Shown one piece after another: positions 1 to 9,206 of a stretch of 64,000 bases of DNA (the stretch's first letter is position 1; the number at the start of each line of letters is the position of its first letter). The DNA is from Vibrio rhizosphaerae. Its GTDB lineage: Bacteria; Pseudomonadota; Gammaproteobacteria; Enterobacterales; Vibrionaceae. Made by a program: the position numbers and the translations under genes. Below the pieces are notes generated by a model that worked only from the letters and a program-made list of their open reading frames with translations, had not been told where the DNA came from and did no database searches. The stretch lies in NCBI RefSeq assembly GCF_024347095.1, contig NZ_AP024903.1:992001-1056000 (forward strand). The letters run 5' to 3'.

Positions 1-468
1 TTCAGTGAGACAATTTTTTCGCCTTTATCCGGGGATATTCTGCCGCTTGAAGAGTCATCCGATTCGATTTTTGCCATGGGGATTTTAGGTGCGGGGGTGG
101 TGATTATTCCTGACAGTGGCACGGTGTACGCACCGGTTGATGGGGAGGTGGTCTCCGATTTTAACAGTAGTCATGCGATTGGCATCAAAACTCAGCAGGG
201 TCTGGAAGTCTTTATTCATATTGGAATCGATACGGTCAAACTGGAAGGGATGCATTTTTCTAAAGCATTACAAAAAGGCATGTCGGTCAAACAAGGCCAG
301 CCACTCATCCATTTTGATGATGCCGCCATTGCCGCGATGGGCTACAACTTAGAGACGGCGATTATTATCAAAAATTCAGCGGCGTATGCGGAAGCGATAT
401 GCCATGCGCAAAAGGGAGCATCGATTGAGCATGGCGCCAGATTACTGAGCGTGCGGACTAAAGATTGA
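1..468 (+). CDS. PTS EIIA domain, glucose type (3' part of a gene)
   Basis: The frame is open from the first base, so the gene starts before the window; only the C-terminal ~155 residues are seen. They form a glucose-type (Crr-like) EIIA domain. The phospho-acceptor histidine lies in FIHIGIDTV, and the partner histidine in HAIGIKT. Family knowledge: such domains accept phosphate from HPr and pass it to EIIB, either as free EIIA or as the last domain of an EIIBCA permease of the beta-glucoside, sucrose or trehalose type. Which of these applies, and which sugar, cannot be told. It converges on the sulfatase maturase gene with only 3 bases between the stops. Confidence 0.85.
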   Translation, partial: FSETIFSPLSGDILPLEESSDSIFAMGILGAGVVIIPDSGTVYAPVDGEVVSDFNSSHAIGIKTQQGLEVFIHIGIDTVKLEGMHFSKALQKGMSVKQGQPLIHFDDAAIAAMGYNLETAIIIKNSAAYAEAICHAQKGASIEHGARLLSVRTKD

Positions 469-471
469 TGG

Positions 472-1761
472 CTACAGTTTCAGCAGCTGTTTCAACTGAG
501 GATAGGCATTGGTCGCTTTGGCATAAAAGAGCTTCAGGCCTGAGCAAAGATAACTGAGCCCGGCTTCCCCGTCCGGTGTGCGGAGGAAGCGGCTTTTCGG
601 ACACTCTCCCCAACACAAATTGAGAAAGAAACATTGGTTACAATGTTTTGGCAAAGATTCAAATTTAGCCAAGCCAAATTTTTTCTGTGCGTCAGAGAAG
701 ACTAAATCCCCCTGATGAACCTGTCGGATATTGCCCAGCTTATATTCGGGATAGACAAAGTGATCGCAGGAATAGATATCTCCGTTGTGTTCAATGGCAA
801 CGGCCTTGCCGCAGACTTGCGCATTCACACACTTTTGCGGGCCGTGATTGAACATGATTGAGATGATGTTTTCGAACTGATCAATAAAGGTCCGGCCAAA
901 ATCACGCCGGAACCACTCATCCCAAATCGTACAGAGAAAGTTCCCCCAATCGATCGGGTCGACGCTCCAGTCGGTCACGACCGAGTCTGGATTACCGGGT
1001 CTTGCTGCCGAAGAAGAGAGCATGGGCAGTTTATCCGGATCCCACTGACCCGGGGCGACCGATTCAAAATCTTTGGTTTCGATACCGGGGATAAATTGAA
1101 TGATCCGGGGCTTCACCTGATCGCGGAGGAAGCGATAGACAGCCAACGGTTGTTTTGCATTGTCACGGTTGACGACACACAAGGCGTTAAACGGAATGTT
1201 ATATTGGTGGAGCAGTGAGACTGCCTCCATCACTCTGGCATGGGTTGGCATTTTAGTTTTGGTGTAACGATAAAGATCGTGAAATTCAGCCGGACCATCG
1301 ATCGATAAACCGACCAGAAAATCATGTTCCTTTAAAAAATGACACCATTCATCATTCAGCAGCAGACCATTGGTCTGTAAGTCGTTATAAACGATTTGAT
1401 CCGGGCGCTTATATTTTTGCTGGATGCGGATAATCTTTTGATAAAAGTCGAGCCCGGCCAGCGTCGGCTCTCCCCCTTGCCATGTGAAATCAACCGTCGG
1501 GCCGGTATTGGCTTCCATATACTGTCGGATATGAAGTTCCAGCAGATCCGGTGCCATTCTGGGCCGCTTGGATTGATTCAGGAGCTGCTCTTTGTGCAGA
1601 TAAAAGCAGTAAGTGCAATCCAGATTACATAATGAGCCGGTTGGTTTCACCATGTTGTGGTACATGTAGAAATCATCATCGCCCAGCTTCGGTAAATGCA
1701 GGGAAGGTGAAGCCTGTTGCGATGGATCAACAATATTGATGGGGATGGTGTGGTCATTCAT
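472..1761 (-). CDS. Anaerobic sulfatase maturase (radical SAM/SPASM)
   Basis: 429 residues, the normal length for anSME. The radical-SAM cluster motif CxxxCxxC is seen as CNLDCTYC about 45 residues in, followed by the GGEP motif (WQGGEPTL) that binds SAM. The C-terminal third has the SPASM cysteines, including CGKAVAIEHNGDIYSCDHF and CNQCFFLNLCWGEC, which hold two auxiliary 4Fe-4S clusters. Family role: oxidises the active-site Cys or Ser of sulfatases to formylglycine in the cytoplasm. No sulfatase lies in this window, so its client must be elsewhere. It appears to be a single-gene unit. Identification is firm at family level; a peptide-modifying SPASM relative is the alternative. Confidence 0.9.
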   Translation of the reverse strand: MNDHTIPINIVDPSQQASPSLHLPKLGDDDFYMYHNMVKPTGSLCNLDCTYCFYLHKEQLLNQSKRPRMAPDLLELHIRQYMEANTGPTVDFTWQGGEPTLAGLDFYQKIIRIQQKYKRPDQIVYNDLQTNGLLLNDEWCHFLKEHDFLVGLSIDGPAEFHDLYRYTKTKMPTHARVMEAVSLLHQYNIPFNALCVVNRDNAKQPLAVYRFLRDQVKPRIIQFIPGIETKDFESVAPGQWDPDKLPMLSSSAARPGNPDSVVTDWSVDPIDWGNFLCTIWDEWFRRDFGRTFIDQFENIISIMFNHGPQKCVNAQVCGKAVAIEHNGDIYSCDHFVYPEYKLGNIRQVHQGDLVFSDAQKKFGLAKFESLPKHCNQCFFLNLCWGECPKSRFLRTPDGEAGLSYLCSGLKLFYAKATNAYPQLKQLLKL

Positions 1762-2338
1762 GACATGGCTCTCTGAATTCTCGTTATCAAAAATATGAAT
1801 AAAAAAAACCTAAACAACTCAACACCCTCAATCGATGCTGACTTATTTAGGTTTTGCCTGATAGGAACAGTAACAATCCCAAGGTTGCGCTCATTTTGAC
1901 TGGCTGTGTTTTCCGTGATGTCACGATCGCCCGGACTATATTGACAAACAGGATGACGGGAAGACTGCGCCTGACTAAGAGCATAAACATACCCACCCTT
2001 AGATAGCAATATCTGTGACGGGGTAAACACCGTATCTGATCACAGATATAGCCGTACAGTCGTGTTTTTTGAGCTTTGCGTCACATAAAGGTGGTGGTGT
2101 TATTGGTGTATCGAACAGTATTGTGCGTCCTGCAATGCGATGGTGACGAAGCCCTCTTTCGTGCTTCAACCGATAGTGCTTCAACCGATAGAGCTTCAAC
2201 CTTTGGACTTCAACCACCGACTGCATCGCAGCAGGTGGTTGTCATGTCACGGTTGCTATGTTGCGCTGCTATGTCACGGCTGTCCGTCATGGTGACGGTA
2301 AGCAACGATTGCCCCGCAATGAGAACGGGCATGAGTGA
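1762..2338. other. Intergenic region with micro-repeats, no convincing gene
   Basis: 577 bases between the maturase and lgoD. Short open frames occur, but they have no ribosome binding site and owe part of their length to tandem repeats. An inverted pair aaaacctaaa / tttaggtttt (about 1806-1855) has a loop of ~35 bases and is not a convincing terminator. The block at 2161-2219 is listed separately, and CTATGTCACGG occurs twice at about 2240-2280. The promoter of the maturase gene should lie at the left end. Confidence 0.6.
2161..2219. repeat. Tandem 15-bp repeat, four units
   Basis: Two perfect copies of GTGCTTCAACCGATA (2161-2175, 2176-2190) are followed by two degenerate copies starting at 2191 and 2205, all sharing CTTCAAC. 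The array lies in a gap without genes. It is one of several 15-19 bp tandem duplications in the window. Confidence 0.85.
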
Positions 2339-3358
2339 CTAGCTGATTTTGATTAAGCCTTTGAGCAGAGCCTTGTTATTGATCACATCGGTTTCGTAGC
2401 TATGACCAATGGTGTTGAAATCAAACGTATGGGTCAGCATGATGCGCGAGGTGAGTTTCCCGGCTTCCATCAGGCGCTGGACTTTACAAAAGTCTTCCAT
2501 CGTTGCGTTGCGGCTGCCCATCAGCGTGGTTTCTTTCTTATGGAAGTCAGGATCGTTGATTTCCAAGTTGCCTTTAAACAGACCGACAAAGACGATTTTG
2601 CCTCCGTGACGAATATGATTGACAGCACTATTCATCGCACGCGGGTTACCGGTAGCATCAATCACAGTCTGAGCCAGTGAGCCGCCGAATGCCGCTGCCA
2701 GTTGCTCGTGAAAGTCTTCATCAAGCGGGTTAAGTGTCGGCAGGTTCAGCTCACGCTGGACATGGGCGATTCGCTCCGGCTGAGTATCTGCCATGATCAC
2801 ATTAGCCCCGTCAGCGGCTGCAATTGCCGCCGCCCCAATCCCGATCGGACCGGCACCGACCACCAACACCGCTTCATTCGGTTTTACATCAGCACGTCGA
2901 ACGGCATGGGCACTGATCGCCATCGGCTCAATCAATGCTGCGGTTTGATCATCAACATTGTTGACCTTCAGCAGGTTGCCCTCGGGCACGGTTAAGTATT
3001 CGCTGAATCCGCCGTCGCGATGCACACCGATGACGGAAATATTTTCACAGCAGTTGGTTTTGCCACTGTCACAAGAAGGACAGGCATGGCAGGCGACGTA
3101 CGGAATTAAAGCCACTTTATCACCCACTGCAAAATCGGTGGTGACACCTTCACCCAGCGCATGGACGGTGCCGCAGAGTTCGTGGCCAAGAATGCGGGGA
3201 TAAGAGAAGAACGGTTGGTTGCCGGTGTAGGCATGGATATCGGTACCACAAATTCCGACGGAGGAGACTTTGACCAGAATCTCTTTGGCTTGCGCTTGCG
3301 GTATGGCTTGTTCGACATACTGCAAATCAAACGGTTTATCGCAGACTAATGTTTTCAT
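2339..3358 (-). CDS. lgoD: L-galactonate 5-dehydrogenase (zinc MDR family)
   Basis: 339 residues, a zinc-dependent medium-chain dehydrogenase closely resembling E. coli LgoD/YjjN as I recall it (shared stretches GICGTDIHA, NQPFFSYPR, VIPYVACxxCPxC, SRNAT). Catalytic zinc ligands: Cys of GICGTD, His-Glu of GHELCG; structural zinc cysteines in CHACPSCDSGKTNCC. The Rossmann motif VVGAGPIGIG binds NAD. Expected reaction: L-galactonate + NAD+ to D-tagaturonate, feeding UxaB. The gene is divergent from lgoR, which is also its E. coli neighbour. RBS GAGAG precedes the ATG. A generic sorbitol or threonine dehydrogenase role is less likely given the uxaA/uxaB context. Confidence 0.9.
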   Translation of the reverse strand: MKTLVCDKPFDLQYVEQAIPQAQAKEILVKVSSVGICGTDIHAYTGNQPFFSYPRILGHELCGTVHALGEGVTTDFAVGDKVALIPYVACHACPSCDSGKTNCCENISVIGVHRDGGFSEYLTVPEGNLLKVNNVDDQTAALIEPMAISAHAVRRADVKPNEAVLVVGAGPIGIGAAAIAAADGANVIMADTQPERIAHVQRELNLPTLNPLDEDFHEQLAAAFGGSLAQTVIDATGNPRAMNSAVNHIRHGGKIVFVGLFKGNLEINDPDFHKKETTLMGSRNATMEDFCKVQRLMEAGKLTSRIMLTHTFDFNTIGHSYETDVINNKALLKGLIKIS

Positions 3359-3397
3359 AGGTATCTCTCATGATGGATGCATGAAAACATTGTATTT

Positions 3398-3420
3398 GGG
3401 TTGTTTTTTATTTGATTAAA
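3398..3420. promoter_or_regulatory. Shared 23-bp element upstream of lgoR (candidate LgoR operator)
   Basis: This A/T-rich element (GGGTTGTTTTTTATTTG then ATTAAA) lies in the 134-bp divergent region between lgoD and lgoR. A copy differing at one base lies at 9207-9229 upstream of uxaA. Identity of 22/23 in the two divergent promoter regions of one pathway suggests a common operator. LgoR is the obvious candidate ligand; CRP or another global factor is not excluded. Confidence 0.6.
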
Positions 3421-3492
3421 TTCTCGAAAATGCTCAGGCGTAGTCAATTTTTTCTGTTTTTTAATGGTATTTTATCGGGATGGAGGGTATCA

Positions 3493-4398
3493 ATGGCTAG
3501 AAATAAAAAACTTCGCGAGATCATTGCGAACCAGTTACTCGATGCAGTTCGTCTTGAGCATATTGAATCACCGTTACCGTCTCAGTCTTCGCTGGCGGAC
3601 TTGTTCAGTGTCAGCCGGACTACGATTCGGCACATCATGAACGACCTGCGCGACAAAGGGATACTAAGCGAGAGCGACAATGGCTGGGAGGTGGCGCGTT
3701 TACCCTCAGAGGAGGATGAATATGCCACTACGATGTCAGAGAAAGATCTGCAAAGTAAAGTGTTTGAAGTGTTCTTTAACGATCAGATTAAAAACAAACG
3801 GATGCTGCCGGGGCAGGAGTTTACCGAGCTGGAATTGTCGAAACGCTCTAAGTGTTCAACCTCGGTGGTTCGTGAGCATTTGATCCGCTTTTCCCGGTTT
3901 AATTTTATTGAGAATATCAACCGCGGCCGCTGGCGAATGATTCGTTTTGATACACATTATGCCGCGAGCCTGATTGAGTTGCGGGAAATGCTCGAATGCC
4001 ATGCGCTGAATCGCTTTATGAATTTGCCGCGCAGCGATGAACGCTGGCTGAAAGCCCAGTACCTGCTCTATGAGCACCGGGAACTGCGCGATGCGATGGT
4101 GAGTGAATATCAGGCCTTTTCTGAGCTTGACCATAAATTCCACTCGCTGCTGTTATCGGCTTCCAACAACCCGTTTATGGACCAGTTCTATGACATTATT
4201 TCGGTGATCTTCCATTATCACTATCAGTGGGACAATTCCGATTTACGTAAGCGCAATATGGTCGCGATTGAAGAGCATATGGCAATTCTGAGTAAGATGA
4301 TTAGCGGCGATGATCTCGGGGCAATGGGGGAGTTACGACGCCATTTGCAGACCGCAAAACGCACCATGGAAAACAGCCTGATAACCAACACGCTCTGA
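3493..4398 (+). CDS. lgoR: GntR-family regulator of L-galactonate catabolism
   Basis: 301 residues from the ATG at 3493, which has GGAGGG just upstream; the frame opens earlier, at 3412, without a better start. The N-terminal ~75 residues are a GntR winged helix (PSQSSLADLFSVSRTTIRHI). From about residue 90 there is a second winged-helix-like segment, then an FCD-type ligand domain with LIELREMLECHAL, LDHKFHSLLL and EEHMAIL. The whole length matches my recollection of E. coli LgoR/YjjM, including PLPSQSxLA and VIFHxHYQWD. It probably controls lgoD and the uxaB-TRAP and uxaA units through the repeated 23-bp element. Whether it activates or represses is not visible. Confidence 0.88.
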   Translation: MARNKKLREIIANQLLDAVRLEHIESPLPSQSSLADLFSVSRTTIRHIMNDLRDKGILSESDNGWEVARLPSEEDEYATTMSEKDLQSKVFEVFFNDQIKNKRMLPGQEFTELELSKRSKCSTSVVREHLIRFSRFNFIENINRGRWRMIRFDTHYAASLIELREMLECHALNRFMNLPRSDERWLKAQYLLYEHRELRDAMVSEYQAFSELDHKFHSLLLSASNNPFMDQFYDIISVIFHYHYQWDNSDLRKRNMVAIEEHMAILSKMISGDDLGAMGELRRHLQTAKRTMENSLITNTL

Positions 4399-4405
4399 TT
4401 GATTT

Positions 4406-4578
4406 GCGGGACAGACGCTTTAATTGATTGGTCAGATGGTTCGCAGGACAGATGCCCTATTCGCGTTAGCGGGACAGACGCTTTAATTGAATTGCTCTAT
4501 TTGAATTTGTTAGCAGGACAGGCGTGCGAAGTTGTTAGCGGGACAGACGTGTTAGCAGACGTGTTAGCAGGACAGACG
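4406..4578. repeat. Six interspersed copies of GCRGGACAGRYG
   Basis: The 12-mer starts at 4406, 4443, 4469, 4513, 4538 and 4567, all in the same orientation, in the 3' region between lgoR and the terminator shared with dctM. Some copies carry longer shared flanks (GTTAGC before, CTTTAATTGA after). An 84-codon frame through the block is low-complexity and not credible as a gene. Function unknown; see findings. Confidence 0.8.
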
Positions 4579-4597
4579 TGCTATATGCCGCCAAACA

Positions 4598-4621
4598 AAA
4601 CGGGCCCTGATGGGCCCGTTT
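4598..4621. terminator. Bidirectional terminator between lgoR and dctM
   Basis: AAACGGGCCC / GGGCCCGTTT form a perfect 10-bp stem with a 4-base loop, with T-rich tails on both strands. It lies between the convergent ends of lgoR and dctM. Confidence 0.9.
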
Positions 4622-4638
4622 GTATTGATAGCGATGGT

Positions 4639-5925
4639 TTATCCGAAGACTAAATTGGGCAGGCCGGTTGAGATCACCGGAATATAGGTGAGCATCAGCA
4701 GGGCGACAATCAACAAAATCCAGAACGGCATGATCTCTTTGACAAAATCTTCAATCGACACCTTGGTGATCGAGCACGTGGTGAACATCACCGTCCCGAG
4801 CGGCGGGGTGATGGTGCCAATCGCACCGTTGAAAATAAAGACGATCCCAAAGTGAACCGGATCGATGCCGTAAGACTGAGCGACCGGTGCCAGCAGCGGA
4901 GCCAGAACGATCATCACCGCGTTGCCTTCCAGAAACATACCGATAATTAACAGGAACAGATTGACCAACAGCAGGAAGGTCATCGGGCTTTCCACGGTGG
5001 CGGTGAGCCAGGACGCCAGTTGTTGAGGGACGCGCTCCCAGGTGAGGAACTTAGAAAAACCGACCGCCATACAAATAATCAACAGGACATTGGCAGAAGC
5101 CAGTACCGATTCTTTGGTCGCATCCCACAGGGTTTTGGTGTTCATATTTTTATAGACGAACATCCCTAACACCAGCGCATAAACGACCGCTGCCGCACCA
5201 GCTTCCGTCGGGGTAAAGATCCCGAAGCGAATCCCGCCGATAATAATTACCGGCAGCAGCAAAGCCAGAAAAGCATCTTTGGCTGAGACGGTGATTTCAC
5301 GGACCGAGGCACGTTTTTCGCGAATCGGTGCGTAGTTGCGTTTTTTGGCAATGAAAGCCACCAAAACCATCATCATCAGGCAGAGTAAAATGCCCGGTAC
5401 CACCCCGGCAAGGAACAGTTTCCCGATAGAGACGTTATTGACGTAACCGTAGATGATCAACGCGATACCCGGCGGGATAATCGGCGTAATCAGCGATGAG
5501 GCCGCAGTGACCGCAGATGAAAATGACGCGCTATAGCCGCGTTTGACCATCTGTGGCACCAGCAGTTTAGAACTCATGGCCGCATCTGCGATGTTTGAGC
5601 CGGACAAGCCGCCCATCAGGGTGCTGAGAATAACGTTAACTTGTGCCAGACCGCCGTTCATATGTCCGGTCAGCACTTCAGAGAATTTCAGCAGTCGTTT
5701 ACTGATCCCCGAATAGTTCATAAATACACCGGCCATAATAAAGAATGGAATCGCAAGCAGGGTGATGGAATCCAGACCTCCGGCAAGCCGCTGAATCAGA
5801 ATCATCATCGGCAGGTGGTTATTGAGCAAGAAATAAGTCAGTGTCGCGATGAAGATACAAAATGCAACCGGAATCCCTAGCACAAATAAAAACAGCAGTG
5901 CAGCAATGGGTAAAGTAACGGACAT
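4639..5925 (-). CDS. dctM: TRAP transporter large permease (DctM family)
   Basis: 428 residues, the usual DctM length, with about 12 hydrophobic segments and typical DctM features (GGLSGSNIADAAMSS, the motif SLITPIIPPG, GTITPPLGT). It forms the ion-coupled channel of a tripartite transporter with the small permease 2 bases upstream and the periplasmic receptor. Last gene of the unit uxaB-dctP-dctQ-dctM. From context the substrate is a hexonate or hexuronate such as L-galactonate; the sequence alone does not prove this. Confidence 0.92.
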   Translation of the reverse strand: MSVTLPIAALLFLFVLGIPVAFCIFIATLTYFLLNNHLPMMILIQRLAGGLDSITLLAIPFFIMAGVFMNYSGISKRLLKFSEVLTGHMNGGLAQVNVILSTLMGGLSGSNIADAAMSSKLLVPQMVKRGYSASFSSAVTAASSLITPIIPPGIALIIYGYVNNVSIGKLFLAGVVPGILLCLMMMVLVAFIAKKRNYAPIREKRASVREITVSAKDAFLALLLPVIIIGGIRFGIFTPTEAGAAAVVYALVLGMFVYKNMNTKTLWDATKESVLASANVLLIICMAVGFSKFLTWERVPQQLASWLTATVESPMTFLLLVNLFLLIIGMFLEGNAVMIVLAPLLAPVAQSYGIDPVHFGIVFIFNGAIGTITPPLGTVMFTTCSITKVSIEDFVKEIMPFWILLIVALLMLTYIPVISTGLPNLVFG

Positions 5926-5927
5926 GA

Positions 5928-6458
5928 TTAGTCTTCCTTACGACGTGATGTGAAAAAGGTGTAAAGGTGTTTCAATTGGTGATAGAGCATAAACATGCCA
6001 CTGAACGGAATGGCCGCATAGATATAGACGTATGGAATCTGGAGTGAGGGCGTAAACCGGACTTGTGAAAATGGCAGTAACTTCCAGCCCAGATTGATAA
6101 TGAAAGCCAACGCAAAAATAACAAATAACGGGCGAATCAGATTATCGAGGATGTCGGCTGCTGCCGCAGGCAGTTTATGCGATAGAAAATCAATCCGTAC
6201 CACTTCATCGGTGCGCATTAAGGCACTCGCGCCCATAAAGGTCGTCCATGTGAACAACGCAAGACAGACTTCTTCGACCCATGAGCTGGGTGAGTTGAAG
6301 ACGTAGCGTGTTACCACACCGTAGCTCATCAGCAAAACAATGAGCGCCAGCGAGGTGGTAGCAATCACGACATCGAGTTGACTGATACGGTCTAAAACGG
6401 CGATGAGTCTGTTTTTTGAGGTTGGAACGACCTGATTTTGCAACATTTGAGTTTCCAT
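5928..6458 (-). CDS. dctQ: TRAP transporter small permease (DctQ family)
   Basis: 176 residues when started at the ATG at 6458, which has CTGGAG 8-9 bases upstream; the frame could extend to 6491 but without a ribosome binding site. Four hydrophobic helices with the DctQ signatures VVTRYVFNSPSSWVEE and FMGASALMRTDEVVRIDF. It partners DctM in the inner membrane. It follows dctP closely and abuts dctM. Confidence 0.9.
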   Translation of the reverse strand: METQMLQNQVVPTSKNRLIAVLDRISQLDVVIATTSLALIVLLMSYGVVTRYVFNSPSSWVEEVCLALFTWTTFMGASALMRTDEVVRIDFLSHKLPAAAADILDNLIRPLFVIFALAFIINLGWKLLPFSQVRFTPSLQIPYVYIYAAIPFSGMFMLYHQLKHLYTFFTSRRKED

Positions 6459-6509
6459 GATGAGCTCCAGAAAGCTGAGCAAGGGGCTCAAGTCTGAGCC
6501 CCGTCTTGA

Positions 6510-7502
6510 TTACAACTGAGATAGCTTTTCTTGAATATCTTTATATAAGTTAGGAGACCATTCAGGGAAGTCCTTCTGAACTGCCTGACGTGCCGCTTTT
6601 TCGAAGGCCTGAATATCAACTTCGTTGACTTTGACGCCAGCCGCTTTCAGCTTATCGATTGCCTGAGTTTCACTTTGAGCAATCAGGTCCGCCCCATATT
6701 TCACCATATCCCGACTGGTGCTGATGATGATGTTTTGTTGTTCTGGCGACAGGGTGTTCCAGAAGTTGGTTCCTGCGACAAATGGCGACATGTGTTTGGT
6801 ATGCGCGGTTAAGCTGAGGTTTTTCGCCACTTCATAGAATTTACCGCCGAAGAGAACCACTGCTGGGTTTTCCACGCCATCGATTACCCCTTGAGAAAGT
6901 GCCGGATAAACGTCAGACAGGGACATCGGTGTCGGAATACCACCCATTGCTTTGACCGTGGCGACAAATAAGCGCGAGTGCTGGACGCGGACTTTTACGC
7001 CTTTGAGATCTGCCGGGGTATGAACCGGTTTTTTCGACAGCAGGTGACGTGTGCCGTAGACCACATCAGGGACGACGATCTTCAGACCTTTACCTTCCAA
7101 CTGGTGGCTGAGGCCTTTGAACCAATCGGTGTGAAGCAGTTTCGATTTTTTCTCAAACGATTGTGACAAATAAGGTGCGTTAATCACCCCGAAGTCAGGG
7201 ATGGTATCCATCAGATAGCCGTAAGAGCTGATAGTGATGATGTTGGCCCCGAGTTTGGCCTGTTCCATGACTTCCGTTTCACCGCCGAGCTGGCTGGAAG
7301 GGAAGAGGCGGAATTTGATATCACCATGCGATTTTTCCTGAACTTGATCGGCCCAGTAGTGCATCGCTTTATCAATCGGTTCACCCGGTTGGTTACCATA
7401 GGCAATCATGATTTCAGTGGCTGCATTGGCACCGAAACTCACGGCGAGAGTCAGGCCGATTGCCGAAGTCAGTTTCTTAAGATTACGCTGTAGGGTTCTC
7501 AT
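6510..7502 (-). CDS. dctP: TRAP transporter periplasmic substrate-binding protein (DctP family)
   Basis: 330 residues. A signal peptide ends near residue 27 (SFGANA then ATE). The DctP fold is marked by SSQLGGETEVMEQ, the conserved arginine strand LKGVKVRVQHS, which in this family salt-bridges the substrate carboxylate, and SDVYPALSQGVIDGVENP. It delivers an acid sugar to DctQM. It starts 37 bases after uxaB, so transporter and tagaturonate reductase are probably co-transcribed. Confidence 0.92.
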   Translation of the reverse strand: MRTLQRNLKKLTSAIGLTLAVSFGANAATEIMIAYGNQPGEPIDKAMHYWADQVQEKSHGDIKFRLFPSSQLGGETEVMEQAKLGANIITISSYGYLMDTIPDFGVINAPYLSQSFEKKSKLLHTDWFKGLSHQLEGKGLKIVVPDVVYGTRHLLSKKPVHTPADLKGVKVRVQHSRLFVATVKAMGGIPTPMSLSDVYPALSQGVIDGVENPAVVLFGGKFYEVAKNLSLTAHTKHMSPFVAGTNFWNTLSPEQQNIIISTSRDMVKYGADLIAQSETQAIDKLKAAGVKVNEVDIQAFEKAARQAVQKDFPEWSPNLYKDIQEKLSQL

Positions 7503-7539
7503 GGATTTATTCCTTTATCAGTTCTGTGAGTGAAAAAAC

Positions 7540-8973
7540 TTAAAGTTTTTTCAGTGCTGCTTTCATTCCAATTGATTGAATCGTGTCTACATAGGTCACG
7601 ACGAGGTTTTCTAAATTCGGGAGTTCGGTTAAATCAACATCCCAATGTTGTTGCAGACCGAGAAAATCCCGGACCGGTGCTGCATGGCTACCCGTGGTTG
7701 TCCGCCACGTTTTGAAATGGTCTAACAAATGTTCATCGTCATTGAGCGGGATATCATCCCCGTCACGCCGGCCCAGATAGAAGCAGTAAAGAGCGGCGAG
7801 ACTAAAGCTGAGAAACTTCGGTGCGGTTCCCCGGCTCTTGGTATAAGTGATCAGCTGCGGCAGGAGCCGGGTTTTAAATTTCGTCAGTGAATTAAGCGCA
7901 ATCGAAATCAAATAATGTTTGATATAAGGATTTCTAAAGCGGTCCAGAACACTCTCTTTGAATGCCTGAAGTTCTTCTTCGCTCATCGATAAGGACGGAA
8001 TCACTTCGTCATTGAGCAGTTCATCGAGAAATGTGGCCACATCCTCGTCCTGCATGGCTTGACCGACGGTATCTAAACCAGACAAGTAAGCCACCGGCAC
8101 CATCGCGGTATGCGCACCATTCAAAATCCCGACTTTGCGTTCTTTATAAGGCTTGATGTTGTCAACAATCTTAATATTGAGCGGACACTGATCCAATTTT
8201 AGCCTGTCGTTAAGCCATTGCGGGCCCTGAATCACAAACAAGTAGTAGTATTCTGCTGCCACAAGAAACTTATCTTGATAGCCAAGGGTGGTTTCGAGTG
8301 CATCAATCTCATCTCTTGGATAGCCGGTAACGATTCTATCAACAAGCGTTGAACAAAATGTATTGGCGGTCAAGATCCAATTGGTAAAACCGTCTTCAAG
8401 CTTCCAAAGTCGGGCATATTTGAGCACCATTTCTTTGAGCTTCTCGCCGTTGTCGTCAATCAGTTCACACGGCAGTAAGATCAGTCCTTTGTCCTGTGCG
8501 CCTTCAAAGTGCTGATAACGACGGAATAAAAACTGGGTTAACTTGGCCGGAAAAGTTTTCGGCGGAAAAGCATCAACGCGATCCTGTGCATCGAATGCAA
8601 TGCCTGCTTCCGTGGTGTTAGACACCACCCACGCTAACTCGGGGTTTTCGGCAATTTGCAGCACTTGTTCATATTCGCCGTAAGCCAGCACTTCGCGGTT
8701 GACTGAGGTGACAATCCGCGGCTGCGAGACACTGTCTCCGGCTTCATTGATGCCGCGGATCAACGCGGTATAAACCCCGCCCTGAGTATCCAGTTTAGGA
8801 TGGCCGGCATCAATCGGTCTGACAACGGTCACACCGGCATTGAAGTCGGTTTGTTCATTGAGAAGATCAATTTGCCAATCGACAAATGCGCGTAAAAAAT
8901 TACCTTCACCAAACTGAATGATTTTTTCAGGACGGCGGGGTTGGGTTGAGAGGTCTCTGCTCAGTAGCGTCAT
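7540..8973 (-). CDS. uxaB: Tagaturonate reductase (altronate oxidoreductase)
   Basis: 477 residues, mannitol-dehydrogenase superfamily, close in length to E. coli UxaB. The N-terminal nucleotide site is seen in IIQFGEGNFLRAFVDWQIDLLN, and the catalytic region in KERKVGILNGAHTAMVPVAYLSG, where the lysine and the Asn-x-x-His pair are conserved in the superfamily. Reaction: D-tagaturonate + NADH to D-altronate. First gene of the leftward uxaB-dctPQM unit and divergent from uxaA, which acts next. UxuB (mannonate) is the close alternative, but the neighbours favour UxaB. Confidence 0.9.
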   Translation of the reverse strand: MTLLSRDLSTQPRRPEKIIQFGEGNFLRAFVDWQIDLLNEQTDFNAGVTVVRPIDAGHPKLDTQGGVYTALIRGINEAGDSVSQPRIVTSVNREVLAYGEYEQVLQIAENPELAWVVSNTTEAGIAFDAQDRVDAFPPKTFPAKLTQFLFRRYQHFEGAQDKGLILLPCELIDDNGEKLKEMVLKYARLWKLEDGFTNWILTANTFCSTLVDRIVTGYPRDEIDALETTLGYQDKFLVAAEYYYLFVIQGPQWLNDRLKLDQCPLNIKIVDNIKPYKERKVGILNGAHTAMVPVAYLSGLDTVGQAMQDEDVATFLDELLNDEVIPSLSMSEEELQAFKESVLDRFRNPYIKHYLISIALNSLTKFKTRLLPQLITYTKSRGTAPKFLSFSLAALYCFYLGRRDGDDIPLNDDEHLLDHFKTWRTTTGSHAAPVRDFLGLQQHWDVDLTELPNLENLVVTYVDTIQSIGMKAALKKL

Positions 8974-9206
8974 TTCATATCCCTAAATTATACGTAACTC
9001 TGTGTGTCGGACAGGCGTTATCGAATGCGTTAGGGAAAGTCTAAGGTCAGGTAAAAAAATTGTAACAGCAAAAAACCTTCAAACGTGTAAGTGATCATTC
9101 TTGTCTGTTTTTTATCTGTTTTTTATTCCGATTTTAATCATAGATTAGCCGTTAAAGACGGGGTGAACATGGAATTTGTTATTTTAAGCGCGCATTTTTT
9201 TAAGAT

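Noticed and set aside
2161..2219. Possible CRISPR or integron-type array
   Set aside because: Units are contiguous, 15 bp, with no spacers and no cas genes or integrase; the same holds for the arrays at 10777 and 4406.
1758..2226. Two overlapping minus-strand frames upstream of the maturase
   Set aside because: No RBS; one owes its length to the 15-bp repeats; composition not protein-like.
4399..4653. 84-codon frame after lgoR
   Set aside because: Built from the GGACAGACG repeats and running through a terminator; not a gene.
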